Source: JABCPE02 sp963530295 (GTDB taxonomy: Bacteria > Bacteroidota > Bacteroidia > Flavobacteriales > Weeksellaceae). From it: a stretch of 64,000 bases of DNA. The notes below the pieces were generated by a model, which had not been told where the DNA came from, ran no database searches, and was given only the letters and a program-made list of their open reading frames with translations. A program made the position numbers and the translations under genes. Positions 51,588 to 61,207 of this stretch are shown piece after piece (position 1 is the first letter of the stretch; each line of letters starts with the position of its first letter). Where the stretch lies: NCBI GenBank assembly GCA_963530295.1, contig CAUSCF010000010.1:4632-68631 (forward strand), written 5' to 3'.

Positions 51588-54500
51588 TTATTTTTTTATG
51601 ATTTTTATAGCTTCTTTAGAGTTATTTATTCGTATCAGATAAATATCGGGTAGCAAACTACTTATATTTATTTGATTATTCACAAATTTACCCTCTTTCA
51701 GCATTTTTCCATTTTTATCATACAACTGATAAAAATATTCTTTCCCTGGTTCTCCATCTATCATTAGAATATCAGTGACAGGATTTGGATAAGCCTTTAA
51801 GGTTTTCTCCTCTTTAAGCATATTCTGAACTGTATTTGCAGCTAATGGTTTAGCTGGTTGTGCTACAGTATATTTAGGTATAGGTAATCTCGGAATAGCT
51901 CCTTCCTGTTTACCATCTGCAGTTGTTTTTATTTTTACACATCTACAATTCATAGCAAAATATGGATCCAAGTAGTTCTCAAACATACTCATAGCCCCAT
52001 TATCTTTATCTATTACAAGAGCTCGTGGTCTTCCTAACAAAGCATCACCCATGGCACTAGTCCAAACTCCCATATGTCTTTCATTAACTTTGGATGTGAT
52101 AGCACCACCATAAGGCACTGATCTATAGCCTCTAGCACCAGTAAATGGATAGTTTCCTATGTAATACCCCTTATCTTCAAAAACATATCCAAGAAACTGA
52201 TTTTTAGGAGTTATTATTGGTTCTCCTTTGAAATATTTTTGTATGCTATACCACGCTTGAAGACCTTTCCATTCAGCCCAGTCTCTCTTGCCCCAAGGTG
52301 ATCTTCCAAAATCTCTACCAGTAGATATATCTACATGTGAAGCATCTGGAACCCTCCATCCTTCTGGACAAGGGTCAAAAGGAGATTTTCTATCTGCACG
52401 ACCCCATCTATCAGATGCAATATTAGCTTCATCTATAAGCCAATCCATTCCATTAGTATAAGCAGTTGTATTTTTGTGACGAATAACCTGTTTACTTGGA
52501 ATCATAAACACTAAAGGATTTTTAACAGAATAGCTCAAAACCTTACTTACCTTATCAGATATTTTATCTGTTGATACCACATTATTAGCATAATTGTTAT
52601 ATGGTACCACAAATCTACTTTCATAATTACCACTATTCAATTCTGTATAAGATACCTGCCCAATAGCATTAGTATTTCCTAAATAAATAGAATAAGAAGA
52701 ACCATCAGGATTGATAAAAGAAGGTATAGGGTCTTTTCTTCCCCATTGATACTGCATACCTCCAGATACTTTTATTTTATTTAGTTCTTGAACAGATGGA
52801 GATTTTGTATTTACAACAGAAGGAAAGGCATCCAATGCTCCTAAGTTTCTGTCCATAAATTCAGAATCTATTACATGATCTTTTGCAACATAGTTTATAT
52901 AATTATATGCTCCTATATTAGGCTCAGCAGTAACATATCTTACTGTTTTTATTTCAGAATCTGTTACCCAAATATGCCAAGACCAATACACGGGATTAGC
53001 AACACTCCCATTGTGTAGAGTAACTACCGCATTCCCACTTTGATTAGGTGTTATTTTTACATTAATAAATGTATTATTTATCTCTGCTAAATTAGCTGGA
53101 TTGGTTTTTGAAATAGAAATATGCTTAATGAGATCTTTGTTAGTAGTCCAATGCACATTAACTTTCAGATTATTATAGTTGGTGTTTTTTAATATTTGTT
53201 TATTATCCAAATGCTCACTATGCACAGAAAATGCTTTATTAATTGGTATCTTAATAATAGACTCTGCTGTTTTTTTAACTATTTGATAGGTATTAGGATT
53301 TTCAAGTCCATCAGTGAATGTAGGATATGTCACCTCATCTCTAAAATATTCTGTAGGAAAGTCATATTCATTCACCACATATAAAGGGTCTTTTATACAG
53401 CGTACTCCCATAGCATCAGAAGAGGTTCTCTCCCAAAATAGAGGATTATATGCATAGCGCCCTATAACTGATGGCATTTTTGGATCTGGTTTATCATTTA
53501 GTTGTGCCAGATCAGGAATAATTCTTAATGCAATTGGATGAACTGCTTGTGATTTATCCCACCATCTAACCATTGTAGCTGTCCAAAGATAAGTCTCATG
53601 CATATCACTATATTGTCCGCCATGTTCAATTCTTGATAACATTCCTGTCCCTGGAAAGACCCCCATATTTTGCCCATTAACAGAAGATAAATCAGCCCCT
53701 ATTTCAGAATACATTTTTATTCCTTTCAGAAAATCAGGCATACCATCATTGGTTGGTTTAATAGTGTATAATTTGTTATTATTATGTTCCTTTGTTTTTG
53801 GACCATAGGGACTAAACTCCATAGGGATATTTGTTGAATAAACAAATCCTTCCCCCAAAGTTCTGTTTGCTGTCAATACAGAAGGAACCCTCCAACCATT
53901 AGGACATGGATCATATGAAGACTTATCATGATATGGTTTTACAACTTTTTTAGGTGATATTGTTGGGTTAAAGAATTTTCCTTTGGAATTATCTGACCAA
54001 AGATTCACTTCCGCTACATCACCCCCATCATTGGAAGAGGTGATTCCAAACCAATTGACAGGCAAATCTACATTTCCATTATAATAAGCTTGTTTATCTG
54101 AGTTATCAGCATTCACATAAATAATATTCATAGGATTATGAATGGAAAGCTTGATATTATCCTTTAATTTTGCTTTAGCTAAAGGAACATACATTACCAT
54201 ATCTCTTTCTAGACTCTTAGTTACATTATTGTTATGTGAGTTTACATTCCCTATTCTTCCTATACTACCAGATACCTCATAAAAATCCCATCCTCTAGTT
54301 GCTAGCGGAGGAATAGGATCTTTTCTTCCCCATTGGTATAATAATCCATTGTTTCTATTCCATCCTTCTTCTGTAAGGCTGCTAGAAACAGCTCCTAAGT
54401 TACGATCCATCCAACCCCATTCCGCTTTAGGTATAAGTTCCTCTACACCATTATTTCTAAGTCTTTTAGTTTCATCATAAGCCATATAGTTGGTTCCTTT

Positions 54501-55964
54501 GCTAGGATCATCCGTAACCCACACATGCCATGACCAGTATATTTTACCATTAACTTTATATACTACTAATGCATTTCCTTCTTTAGCTTTATTAACAGGC
54601 ACTTTTATTTTTGCAGACTCTCCTGAACCTATGATTTCCAGTTGATAATTAGGCTTCGTTTTTATCAATCCATGTACATCTTCCCAATATACCTCTGCTA
54701 CAGCCTGCCCATTAGGCACTGCCCCTCCTTCAATGTGAAGTCCATTTTTCCACATTTCATAAGCCTTTTTCACAGGGATAAATAATCCACTATTTGAACT
54801 TTTATGGTCAAAGATGTAACTATTAGGAGCTTTAGTGTAGTCCAATCCTGCCACTTTCATGTAATTATCTATACTTAAACTAGATACAACTTGATTGCCA
54901 TAATCTACAAACAATTCCACATTGTGATACCCCACACTTTTAAATTTGATAAGTGGATTTTTTTGTGTATCCTTCACATAACTTCCTGCGTCTGTGAATT
55001 TCCAAATTTGACTAACTGGAGCTCCTGCAGAAATATTAGAAAACTGCACATTTTCTCCAAAATTAACTACAGCTGCATTTGTTTTAAATTCAGCAAGGGG
55101 AGATAAAACAGCCTTTATTCCTACCCCTAATCCCACTTTTGCATTTACATCTATTGATTGTTTATCAAAAACTAAGTCAGTAGAAACTTTGATTTTAATA
55201 TAATACCTCCCTTTTTCAAGTTTATGAGTTACCTCTGGGTTCCTTGAATTCCACCACCCTATAATATCCGGATTTGTTTTAGAAATCTCTGTTTCTGTTT
55301 CTGTTCCATTTGGATTCTTCTTAACCAAATAAACCAAATTGTTCTTAAAAGCAAGTGCTCTGAGACTAAGCAAACCATCTGTTGCTATTTCAAAATCTTT
55401 ACTTACATAATAGTGATCCCCTCTTTCTTTACTATCTGAAGTAATCCATCTTGTCACTGACGATTTTCCTTCTAGTGACGCAGAAGCCCAAGTGTTATAT
55501 TTTGAACTATTTGTAACATATGGTTTTCTAGTATAAGGAACTGCTTTTACCCCTTTAGAGGATATGTATGTCCAGTCTGTATCTTTTTCTCCATTTTCAG
55601 ACATCAGAGTTCCATCTTCTTTAGTTCCTGTTCTCAGATCTATTTCCTTTGCTCCTGTAACTGTATAGTAGGAAACATCTAATGTTCTCATAGATGTAGA
55701 AGTTACACCTTTAGCATCTGTGATTTTTAGCTTTACACTATATTTCCCTTGTGAGGAATAAGATACCTTAGGGTTTTTCTCTTTGGATACAGCTGGTACC
55801 CCTCCCTGAAATTCCCACTGATAAGATATAGGTGCCCCTATACTCTTATCTACAAAAGTAACCGAATTAGCACCATTAGGCGCTACATCAAACTTGGACA
55901 CAAGACTTTGTCCATAACTGTTGAAAATAACGAAGAAATTCAACAACAATAAAAGTTTTCTCAT
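51588..55964 (-). CDS. Large T9SS-exported protein with PKD and duplicated FISUMP-like modules
   Basis: 1458 residues. Signal peptide (MRKLLLLLNFFVIFNSYGQ); PKD-type domains at about 20-100 (ISYQWEFQGGVPAVSKEKNP) and again near 290-370; two large homologous modules at about 375-880 and 905-1385, each with an Ig-like part ending WHVWVTD or WHIWVTD, MDRNLGA, YQWGRKDPIP and DPCPxGWRVP, the Fibrobacter major-paralog (FISUMP) pattern. The end is a type A T9SS sorting domain (AYPNPVTDILMIDGEPG...NISSLLPDIYLIRI). Likely cell-surface or secreted; ligand unknown. Single gene. Confidence 0.9.
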   Translation of the reverse strand: MRKLLLLLNFFVIFNSYGQSLVSKFDVAPNGANSVTFVDKSIGAPISYQWEFQGGVPAVSKEKNPKVSYSSQGKYSVKLKITDAKGVTSTSMRTLDVSYYTVTGAKEIDLRTGTKEDGTLMSENGEKDTDWTYISSKGVKAVPYTRKPYVTNSSKYNTWASASLEGKSSVTRWITSDSKERGDHYYVSKDFEIATDGLLSLRALAFKNNLVYLVKKNPNGTETETEISKTNPDIIGWWNSRNPEVTHKLEKGRYYIKIKVSTDLVFDKQSIDVNAKVGLGVGIKAVLSPLAEFKTNAAVVNFGENVQFSNISAGAPVSQIWKFTDAGSYVKDTQKNPLIKFKSVGYHNVELFVDYGNQVVSSLSIDNYMKVAGLDYTKAPNSYIFDHKSSNSGLFIPVKKAYEMWKNGLHIEGGAVPNGQAVAEVYWEDVHGLIKTKPNYQLEIIGSGESAKIKVPVNKAKEGNALVVYKVNGKIYWSWHVWVTDDPSKGTNYMAYDETKRLRNNGVEELIPKAEWGWMDRNLGAVSSSLTEEGWNRNNGLLYQWGRKDPIPPLATRGWDFYEVSGSIGRIGNVNSHNNNVTKSLERDMVMYVPLAKAKLKDNIKLSIHNPMNIIYVNADNSDKQAYYNGNVDLPVNWFGITSSNDGGDVAEVNLWSDNSKGKFFNPTISPKKVVKPYHDKSSYDPCPNGWRVPSVLTANRTLGEGFVYSTNIPMEFSPYGPKTKEHNNNKLYTIKPTNDGMPDFLKGIKMYSEIGADLSSVNGQNMGVFPGTGMLSRIEHGGQYSDMHETYLWTATMVRWWDKSQAVHPIALRIIPDLAQLNDKPDPKMPSVIGRYAYNPLFWERTSSDAMGVRCIKDPLYVVNEYDFPTEYFRDEVTYPTFTDGLENPNTYQIVKKTAESIIKIPINKAFSVHSEHLDNKQILKNTNYNNLKVNVHWTTNKDLIKHISISKTNPANLAEINNTFINVKITPNQSGNAVVTLHNGSVANPVYWSWHIWVTDSEIKTVRYVTAEPNIGAYNYINYVAKDHVIDSEFMDRNLGALDAFPSVVNTKSPSVQELNKIKVSGGMQYQWGRKDPIPSFINPDGSSYSIYLGNTNAIGQVSYTELNSGNYESRFVVPYNNYANNVVSTDKISDKVSKVLSYSVKNPLVFMIPSKQVIRHKNTTAYTNGMDWLIDEANIASDRWGRADRKSPFDPCPEGWRVPDASHVDISTGRDFGRSPWGKRDWAEWKGLQAWYSIQKYFKGEPIITPKNQFLGYVFEDKGYYIGNYPFTGARGYRSVPYGGAITSKVNERHMGVWTSAMGDALLGRPRALVIDKDNGAMSMFENYLDPYFAMNCRCVKIKTTADGKQEGAIPRLPIPKYTVAQPAKPLAANTVQNMLKEEKTLKAYPNPVTDILMIDGEPGKEYFYQLYDKNGKMLKEGKFVNNQINISSLLPDIYLIRINNSKEAIKIIKK

Positions 55965-56165
55965 AAGTAAAATTTTTGTATTTCATCTTCCAAAGCTACT
56001 AAATTACAAGTAATTACAACCTATTAAAACAATGATATTTATCAGTTTTAAATTAAAAAGAATATTCAAAATCTTAAGATGCTAATTACATATCTATTCA
56101 GAAAACTTGCATCACGAATAAAAAAGAATTACTAAATTTGCCTCCCAAGTTATAATACTTTAATT

Positions 56166-56654
56166 GTGAAAACAGAAACTCCCAATGGCGCAGAAACCAA
56201 AAATCCTAGGATAATGATTTATCCTTCTTCTCGTGTTTTAAAATCAGAGGAGATACAGGTCGTTTCAGAAAGAATAAATGATTTTTTATCAGACTGGACT
56301 ACGCACGGCGAGCCGCTTTCAGCATCATTTAGAATAGAAAGAAATCAGTTTCTCATCATCTTCATTGATGAAGAAAACGCAAAAGCTGGCGGATGCTCGG
56401 TAGATTCGCTTACGAGTATGATAAGGGATATCAATATGGAATTTGGGTTGGATTTTTTGAACAGAATGAAAGTTTCTTACATAGAAAACGAAGAGACTAA
56501 AACCATCAATCTTCTTGATTTCAAAAAAGGAATAAAAAACAGCTCTATACCACATAATATAGAAGTTTTTGACTTCGCCAAAGAAACATACAATGACTAT
56601 TTATCTGGCTTCCTGCTGCCATTAGAAAAAAGCTGGGCTAAAATTTATTTATGA
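56166..56654 (+). CDS. Conserved Bacteroidetes protein of unknown function
   Basis: 162 residues from a GTG at 56166; an ATG at 56214, just before IYPSSRVLK, is an equally possible start. No membrane segment. Relatives in Flavobacteriia are often labelled ABC transporter ATPase, but no Walker motif is present, so that name is not supported. A -7 box TAAATTTG lies near 56134. It overlaps the next gene by 4 bp (ATGA), so it is co-transcribed with the prolyl isomerase genes. Confidence 0.75.
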   Translation: MKTETPNGAETKNPRIMIYPSSRVLKSEEIQVVSERINDFLSDWTTHGEPLSASFRIERNQFLIIFIDEENAKAGGCSVDSLTSMIRDINMEFGLDFLNRMKVSYIENEETKTINLLDFKKGIKNSSIPHNIEVFDFAKETYNDYLSGFLLPLEKSWAKIYL

Positions 56655-57160
56655 AAAATATAGTTTTTATCATCGGTTTTTTATTCGTTTCCTGCTCCAA
56701 AAATGCGCAGGTCTACACGCCTGTGGGAGGAATGTCCAATGAAGAAATGGGCGTTTCCAAAAACAGAGCAAAACAGCTGAACACCATGGAAAGAGAACAA
56801 ATCCAAGAATGGATTTCCAAACAGAAAGAGAAATTCTATCCTACCCAGCTCAACTACTGGAGTAGTATAGAAAATATGGAACAAAGAAAGAAAAAACAAG
56901 ATGGAGAATTAGTCTCTTTTCAGTATGAATTGTATGATTTTGATTTACAAAAATTCTACGAAAAACCTAAAACTTATAAAGATGCTCCTCTCGGAAAATT
57001 CGAGGAACTAGATGCCATAGAGGATGCCGTTCGATATCTAAATCCTGATGAAGAAACCACCCTTCTCGTTCCTTCTGTTCTGGCGTATGGGACTTACGGA
57101 GACGGCGACCAAATCCCTTACGACATGCCTCTAATCATTAAACTAAAACTTATAAAATAA
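56651..57160 (+). CDS. GldI-like FKBP-type prolyl isomerase lipoprotein
   Basis: 169 residues. Lipobox FVSC (Cys15). The central part has the GldI pattern (REQIQEWISKQKEKFYPTQLNYW, then YELYDFD) and the end has the FKBP flap region (LLVPSVLAYGTYGDGDQIPYDMPLIIKLKL). GldI is an outer-membrane-associated folding factor linked to gliding and type IX secretion. The next gene is another prolyl isomerase. Confidence 0.82.
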   Translation: MKNIVFIIGFLFVSCSKNAQVYTPVGGMSNEEMGVSKNRAKQLNTMEREQIQEWISKQKEKFYPTQLNYWSSIENMEQRKKKQDGELVSFQYELYDFDLQKFYEKPKTYKDAPLGKFEELDAIEDAVRYLNPDEETTLLVPSVLAYGTYGDGDQIPYDMPLIIKLKLIK

Positions 57161-57171
57161 TTTTTAACATT

Positions 57172-58224
57172 ATGAAAAGAATCTTATTCTTATTGATCTC
57201 TGCTTTAATTTTAACAAACTGTAAACCTATTTATAAAAAAATGAATATAGACAAAGCACTTTACGAAAAACTTCCTGATGGAGTCTATGCAAAAATGGAA
57301 ACTTCAAAAGGAGACATGATTATCCAGTTCTTCGACAAGGAAGCTCCTGTTACGGTAGCTAACTTCGTAGGACTAGCACAAGGAACTATAGAAAACAAGG
57401 CGAAAGGAAAAGGACAGCCTTACTACGATGGAATTATCTTCCACAGAGTGATTAAAGACTTTATGATTCAAGGTGGTGACCCTACAGGAACTGGAATGGG
57501 AGACCCAGGGTACAAATTTGATGATGAAAAAAATGATTTGAGACACGAAGGAAAAGGTTTCCTTTCTATGGCAAACTCTGGGCCTAATACCAATGGTTCT
57601 CAGTTCTTCATCACAGAAGTGGCTACACCTTGGTTGGATGGAAGACACACTATTTTCGGGAAAGTAATCAGCGGATTAGAAACTATCGATGCTATTGCAA
57701 CGGTAGAAAAAGGGCCACAAGACAAGCCAAGAGAAGATGTGGTTATCAAAAAAGTAGAAATCTTCACTAAAGGTGACAGCTACAAATCTTATGATGCCGC
57801 AAAAATCTTCAACGAAGGTAAAAATAAAATCCAAGAAAAAAACAGACAGGATCAAGAGAAAAAATTCGCTTCTCTAAAAGAAGGAATGCAGCAGACTCCA
57901 TCAGGTTTGTTCTATAAAATAACAAAACAAGGAAACGGAAAACAGCCTCAGAAAGGAGATGTAGTTTCTGTTCACTACGCAGGAAGACTCGTAAACGGAC
58001 AGGAGTTTGATAACTCTTTCAGAAGAGGAGAACCAATAGAAATCCCTATTGGCGTTGGTCAAGTGATTAAAGGCTGGGACGAAGGAATTATGCTTCTAAA
58101 AGAAGGCGATGCAGCTACTCTTCTTATCCCTTCTGAATTGGGCTACGGAGCGAGAGGCGCTGGCGGTGTGATTCCACCTAACGCTTGGCTGATTTTCGAT
58201 GTAGAGTTAGTAAAAGTAAAATAG
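57172..58224 (+). CDS. Double prolyl isomerase: cyclophilin fused to FKBP
   Basis: 350 residues. Lipobox LTNC (Cys17). Cyclophilin domain at about 38-200 (FHRVIKDFMIQGGDPTGTG, GSQFFITE) with the catalytic Arg; FKBP domain at about 240-350 (VHYAGRLVNGQEFDNSF, GWDEGIMLLKEGDAATLLIPSELGYG). Both active sites look complete. A lipid-anchored envelope folding factor; with GldI it forms a small periplasmic chaperone cluster. Confidence 0.93.
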   Translation: MKRILFLLISALILTNCKPIYKKMNIDKALYEKLPDGVYAKMETSKGDMIIQFFDKEAPVTVANFVGLAQGTIENKAKGKGQPYYDGIIFHRVIKDFMIQGGDPTGTGMGDPGYKFDDEKNDLRHEGKGFLSMANSGPNTNGSQFFITEVATPWLDGRHTIFGKVISGLETIDAIATVEKGPQDKPREDVVIKKVEIFTKGDSYKSYDAAKIFNEGKNKIQEKNRQDQEKKFASLKEGMQQTPSGLFYKITKQGNGKQPQKGDVVSVHYAGRLVNGQEFDNSFRRGEPIEIPIGVGQVIKGWDEGIMLLKEGDAATLLIPSELGYGARGAGGVIPPNAWLIFDVELVKVK

Positions 58225-58232
58225 ATTGACAA

Positions 58233-58262
58233 AGAGCTCCTAAATTAGGAGTTCTTTTTTTA
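58233..58262 (+). terminator. Terminator after the prolyl isomerase genes
   Basis: AGAGCTCCTAA/TTAGGAGTTCT with TTTTTTT. Confidence 0.75.
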
Positions 58263-58294
58263 TTTTTGTCTAAATTCTTGATAATCTCATCAAA

Positions 58295-59392
58295 ATGACA
58301 ATACAAAACCTAATAAAAGAAATCAACCAAATCATTCCTTTCCAGCAGGCGGAAGACTTTGATAATGTGGGACTTCTATGTGGAAGTTCAGAACGGGAAA
58401 TCACAGGCGTTTTAATCTGTCACGATGCCTTGGAAAGTGTTGTGGAAGAAGCTGTACAAAAAAACGCAAATGTAATTTTGACTTTTCATCCGATTATTTT
58501 TTCAGGATTAAAGTCCATTACTGGTAAAAATTATGTAGAAAAAGCCGTCCTGAAAGCGATAGAAAACAAAATCGCCATCATCGCCCTTCACACGGCACTG
58601 GACAATCATTATTTCGGTGTGAATCACAGAATTTGCAGAGAATTAGGTTTAGACCAGCTTAAAATTTTAATTCCAAAAAAAGAAAATCTTTTACAGCTAA
58701 TCACTTATGTTCCTGTGGATTATGCCGAGCAGGTTAAAAAGGCTCTATTTGAGGCTGGTGCAGGGAACATTGGTTTTTATGATGAATGCAGTTTCAGCAT
58801 CGGTGGCGAGGGAACTTTCCGCCCGATAGACGGTTCTAATCCGTTTTTAGGCAAAAAAGGAACGACTGAAAAAGTCAATGAAATTCAGCTTTCTGTCATT
58901 TTTGAAATATTCAAAAAAAATCAGATTATTTCCGCGATGAAATTCGCCCATCCTTACGAGGAAGTTGCCTACCAAATCTATGCGATAGAAAACGAAAACC
59001 AATATTCTGGCTTGGGAATGTTTGGCGAATTGTCCGAGGAAATGGAGGAAAAAGAATTCCTGAATTTCGTGAAAGAAAAATTTGATTTAAAAATCATCCG
59101 CCACAGCAGTTTTACTGGTAAAAAGATAAAAAAAGTGGCTGTTTTAGGCGGCAGCGGAGCCAGCGGAATCAAAAATGCCATGCAAAACCAATGCGATGTC
59201 TACCTCACTGCAGATATGAAATATCACGATTTTTTCACGGCTGAAAATAGAATTTTGCTGTGTGATATCGGGCATTTTGAGTCGGAACAATTTGTAGTTC
59301 AACAATTATATGAAATTTTATCAGAAAAATTCACTACATTTGCAGTTTCAAAATCAAGCATTAATACCAACCCTGTAAATTATTTCTTATAA
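58295..59392 (+). CDS. NIF3-like dinuclear metal protein
   Basis: 365 residues, the long form with the PII-like insert (about 130-240) between the two NIF3 halves. Metal ligands visible in TFHPIIFSG, LHTALDNH and DIGHFESEQ. Related to GTP cyclohydrolase 1 type 2 / YqfO; molecular role not settled. Three bases before the coiled-coil gene, a pairing (NIF3 with the DUF164 zinc-ribbon family) that recurs widely in bacteria. Confidence 0.93.
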   Translation: MTIQNLIKEINQIIPFQQAEDFDNVGLLCGSSEREITGVLICHDALESVVEEAVQKNANVILTFHPIIFSGLKSITGKNYVEKAVLKAIENKIAIIALHTALDNHYFGVNHRICRELGLDQLKILIPKKENLLQLITYVPVDYAEQVKKALFEAGAGNIGFYDECSFSIGGEGTFRPIDGSNPFLGKKGTTEKVNEIQLSVIFEIFKKNQIISAMKFAHPYEEVAYQIYAIENENQYSGLGMFGELSEEMEEKEFLNFVKEKFDLKIIRHSSFTGKKIKKVAVLGGSGASGIKNAMQNQCDVYLTADMKYHDFFTAENRILLCDIGHFESEQFVVQQLYEILSEKFTTFAVSKSSINTNPVNYFL

Positions 59393-59395
59393 GTT

Positions 59396-60175
59396 ATGGC
59401 TAAGAAAAATATAGAAATCTCTATTGAAGAAAAACTAAGAACTCTTTATGACCTGCAATATATCGATTCTAGGTTAGATGAAATCCGCAGTACCAGAGGC
59501 GAACTGCCGATAGAAGTGGAGGATTTGGAAAACGAAATCGAAGGTCTTAATAAAAGAATTTCGAAGTTAGAAACGGAAATTGAAGATTTCAGCAAGGAAA
59601 TCAGCACTAAAAAAGAGGTGATCAATCATTCTCAAACTTTGATTGAAAAATATAAAACTCAGCAGGATAATGTAAAAAATAATAAAGAATTCGAAGCATT
59701 ATCAAAAGAAATGGAGTTTCAGGAATTAGAAATCCAGCTGGCTGAGAAAAAAATAAGAGAATTCGAAGCTAAAATCTCACAAAAAAATGAGGTTCTTTCT
59801 CAAAACAAAGAAAAAATAGAAGAGCTGGAATCTCACCTAAACTTCAAAAAATCTGAGCTAAACTCACTAATTACAGAAACTCAAAAAGAGGAAGAATTTT
59901 TAGTGAAAAAATCTGAAGAATTTGCAGCCCTAATCGACGAAAGACTGCTTTCTTCTTATAGAAGAATCAGAAACAACTCTGCTAACGGGCTTGCTGTGGT
60001 AGGTATAGAAAGAGGCGCGCCGAAAGGTTCTTACTTCACGATTCCTGCTCAGAAATTAGTAGAAATAGCACAAAGAAAGAAAATCATCATCGATGAACAT
60101 AGTGGAAAAATCCTAGTAGATGATGAACTCGTAAGCGAGGAAAATGCTAAAATGGAAGAAATCATCAGATTCTAA
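59396..60175 (+). CDS. DUF164-type coiled-coil protein with degenerate zinc ribbon
   Basis: 259 residues. A long antiparallel coiled coil (about 12-185) is followed by the place of the C4 zinc ribbon, but all four Cys are gone: where relatives read RGACxGC and CEYCGRILV, this protein has RGAPKGSYF (about 207) and DEHSGKILVDD (about 237). The fold may persist without zinc. Co-transcribed with the NIF3-like gene. Confidence 0.88.
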   Translation: MAKKNIEISIEEKLRTLYDLQYIDSRLDEIRSTRGELPIEVEDLENEIEGLNKRISKLETEIEDFSKEISTKKEVINHSQTLIEKYKTQQDNVKNNKEFEALSKEMEFQELEIQLAEKKIREFEAKISQKNEVLSQNKEKIEELESHLNFKKSELNSLITETQKEEEFLVKKSEEFAALIDERLLSSYRRIRNNSANGLAVVGIERGAPKGSYFTIPAQKLVEIAQRKKIIIDEHSGKILVDDELVSEENAKMEEIIRF

Positions 60176-60180
60176 ATAAA

Positions 60181-60208
60181 AAACCGAGAATTTATCTCGG
60201 TTTTTTTA
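60181..60208. terminator. Terminator between the coiled-coil gene and the LuxE-like gene
   Basis: AAACCGAGA/TCTCGGTTT with T-run between convergent genes. Confidence 0.75.
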
Positions 60209-60212
60209 TTTT

Positions 60213-61199
60213 TTAACTCACCAAAAGACTGCAGCCTCTGATATCAGAATGGTCTATTCTTCCTAAAACTTGGAATTTTCCATTGTGGATTCTCCCTAAA
60301 TCTTGTGTCGCAATAAAGCTGCACGAATGTTTATTCGCCAAGTCTATAATATTGATAGCCCCAGTCCTGCCCTCTTCCATATAGGAAAACGGATCTTCTG
60401 TATTACGAACCAAAATACGCATCCATGCTGGACACAAATATTCATTATTCCCCAGAGAATACGCCTGCGAAAGGAGTTCCGTCATGGAATATTCGGAGTA
60501 GATTTTTTCGGTTTGGAAGCTGGTTTTCAATATTTCCAAAAGCTCATCTTTGGTCATTTCTTCTTTTCTGCCTTTCATGCCGCCCGTTTCTATGACAATC
60601 AAGTCTGGATTTTTCGCCAAATCAAAACCTTCGTTCTCCTTACAGAAATCTGCAAAATCCAACAACGCAAAACTAACTCCAAAGAGTATGATTTTCTTAT
60701 TATTCAGCTTTTTGAGAAGGTCAAGAAGCTCTCTGTGATTATACAAGAAATAGCCGTTTTCCTGATGTCCAGATTTTTTCATCAAGAAATCCACCATATA
60801 GATTAGCGATGAATTTTGGCGTTCTAAATAACTTGGCAGCAGTCCTAAAAACACGAAATCTTCCGGCTTTCCGATAAACTGCTCAAAACTCTTGTAAATG
60901 CTCTCTTCATACAAACCGAAATCTGCAATCCAATGTTTAGAAAGCGTCTGAATATTGGTCGTTCCAGATGACTGGAAATAGTTTTCCTTTTCTTTATTTT
61001 TATCTAAAATAGTGTGGTTTTTGAACATTTCTATCGGCAGAAAAGGAATCTCAGAAATCTGAGTGATTTGGTCTGGATTGATATTTAAGAAATCAACAAA
61101 TTTTCTATAAACCTCCACATTTTCATACTGATAACGAAAAGTTTCCAGACATTTTTTCCTAAAATCCTGCTCCGTTTTTATATCAAAAATTCCTTTCAT
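60213..61199 (-). CDS. LuxE-like acyl-protein synthetase
   Basis: 328 residues. ANL-superfamily adenylation fold of the LuxE/PaaK branch: FQSSGTTNIQT (ATP-binding loop, about 76), ETGGMKGRKEEMTKDEL, and YSMTELLSQAY. It should activate a carboxylic acid; acceptor and acid are unknown. In a minus-strand run after the LpxH-like gene with 8 bp between them. Confidence 0.85.
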   Translation of the reverse strand: MKGIFDIKTEQDFRKKCLETFRYQYENVEVYRKFVDFLNINPDQITQISEIPFLPIEMFKNHTILDKNKEKENYFQSSGTTNIQTLSKHWIADFGLYEESIYKSFEQFIGKPEDFVFLGLLPSYLERQNSSLIYMVDFLMKKSGHQENGYFLYNHRELLDLLKKLNNKKIILFGVSFALLDFADFCKENEGFDLAKNPDLIVIETGGMKGRKEEMTKDELLEILKTSFQTEKIYSEYSMTELLSQAYSLGNNEYLCPAWMRILVRNTEDPFSYMEEGRTGAINIIDLANKHSCSFIATQDLGRIHNGKFQVLGRIDHSDIRGCSLLVS

Positions 61200-61207
61200 T
61201 TGTCCAT

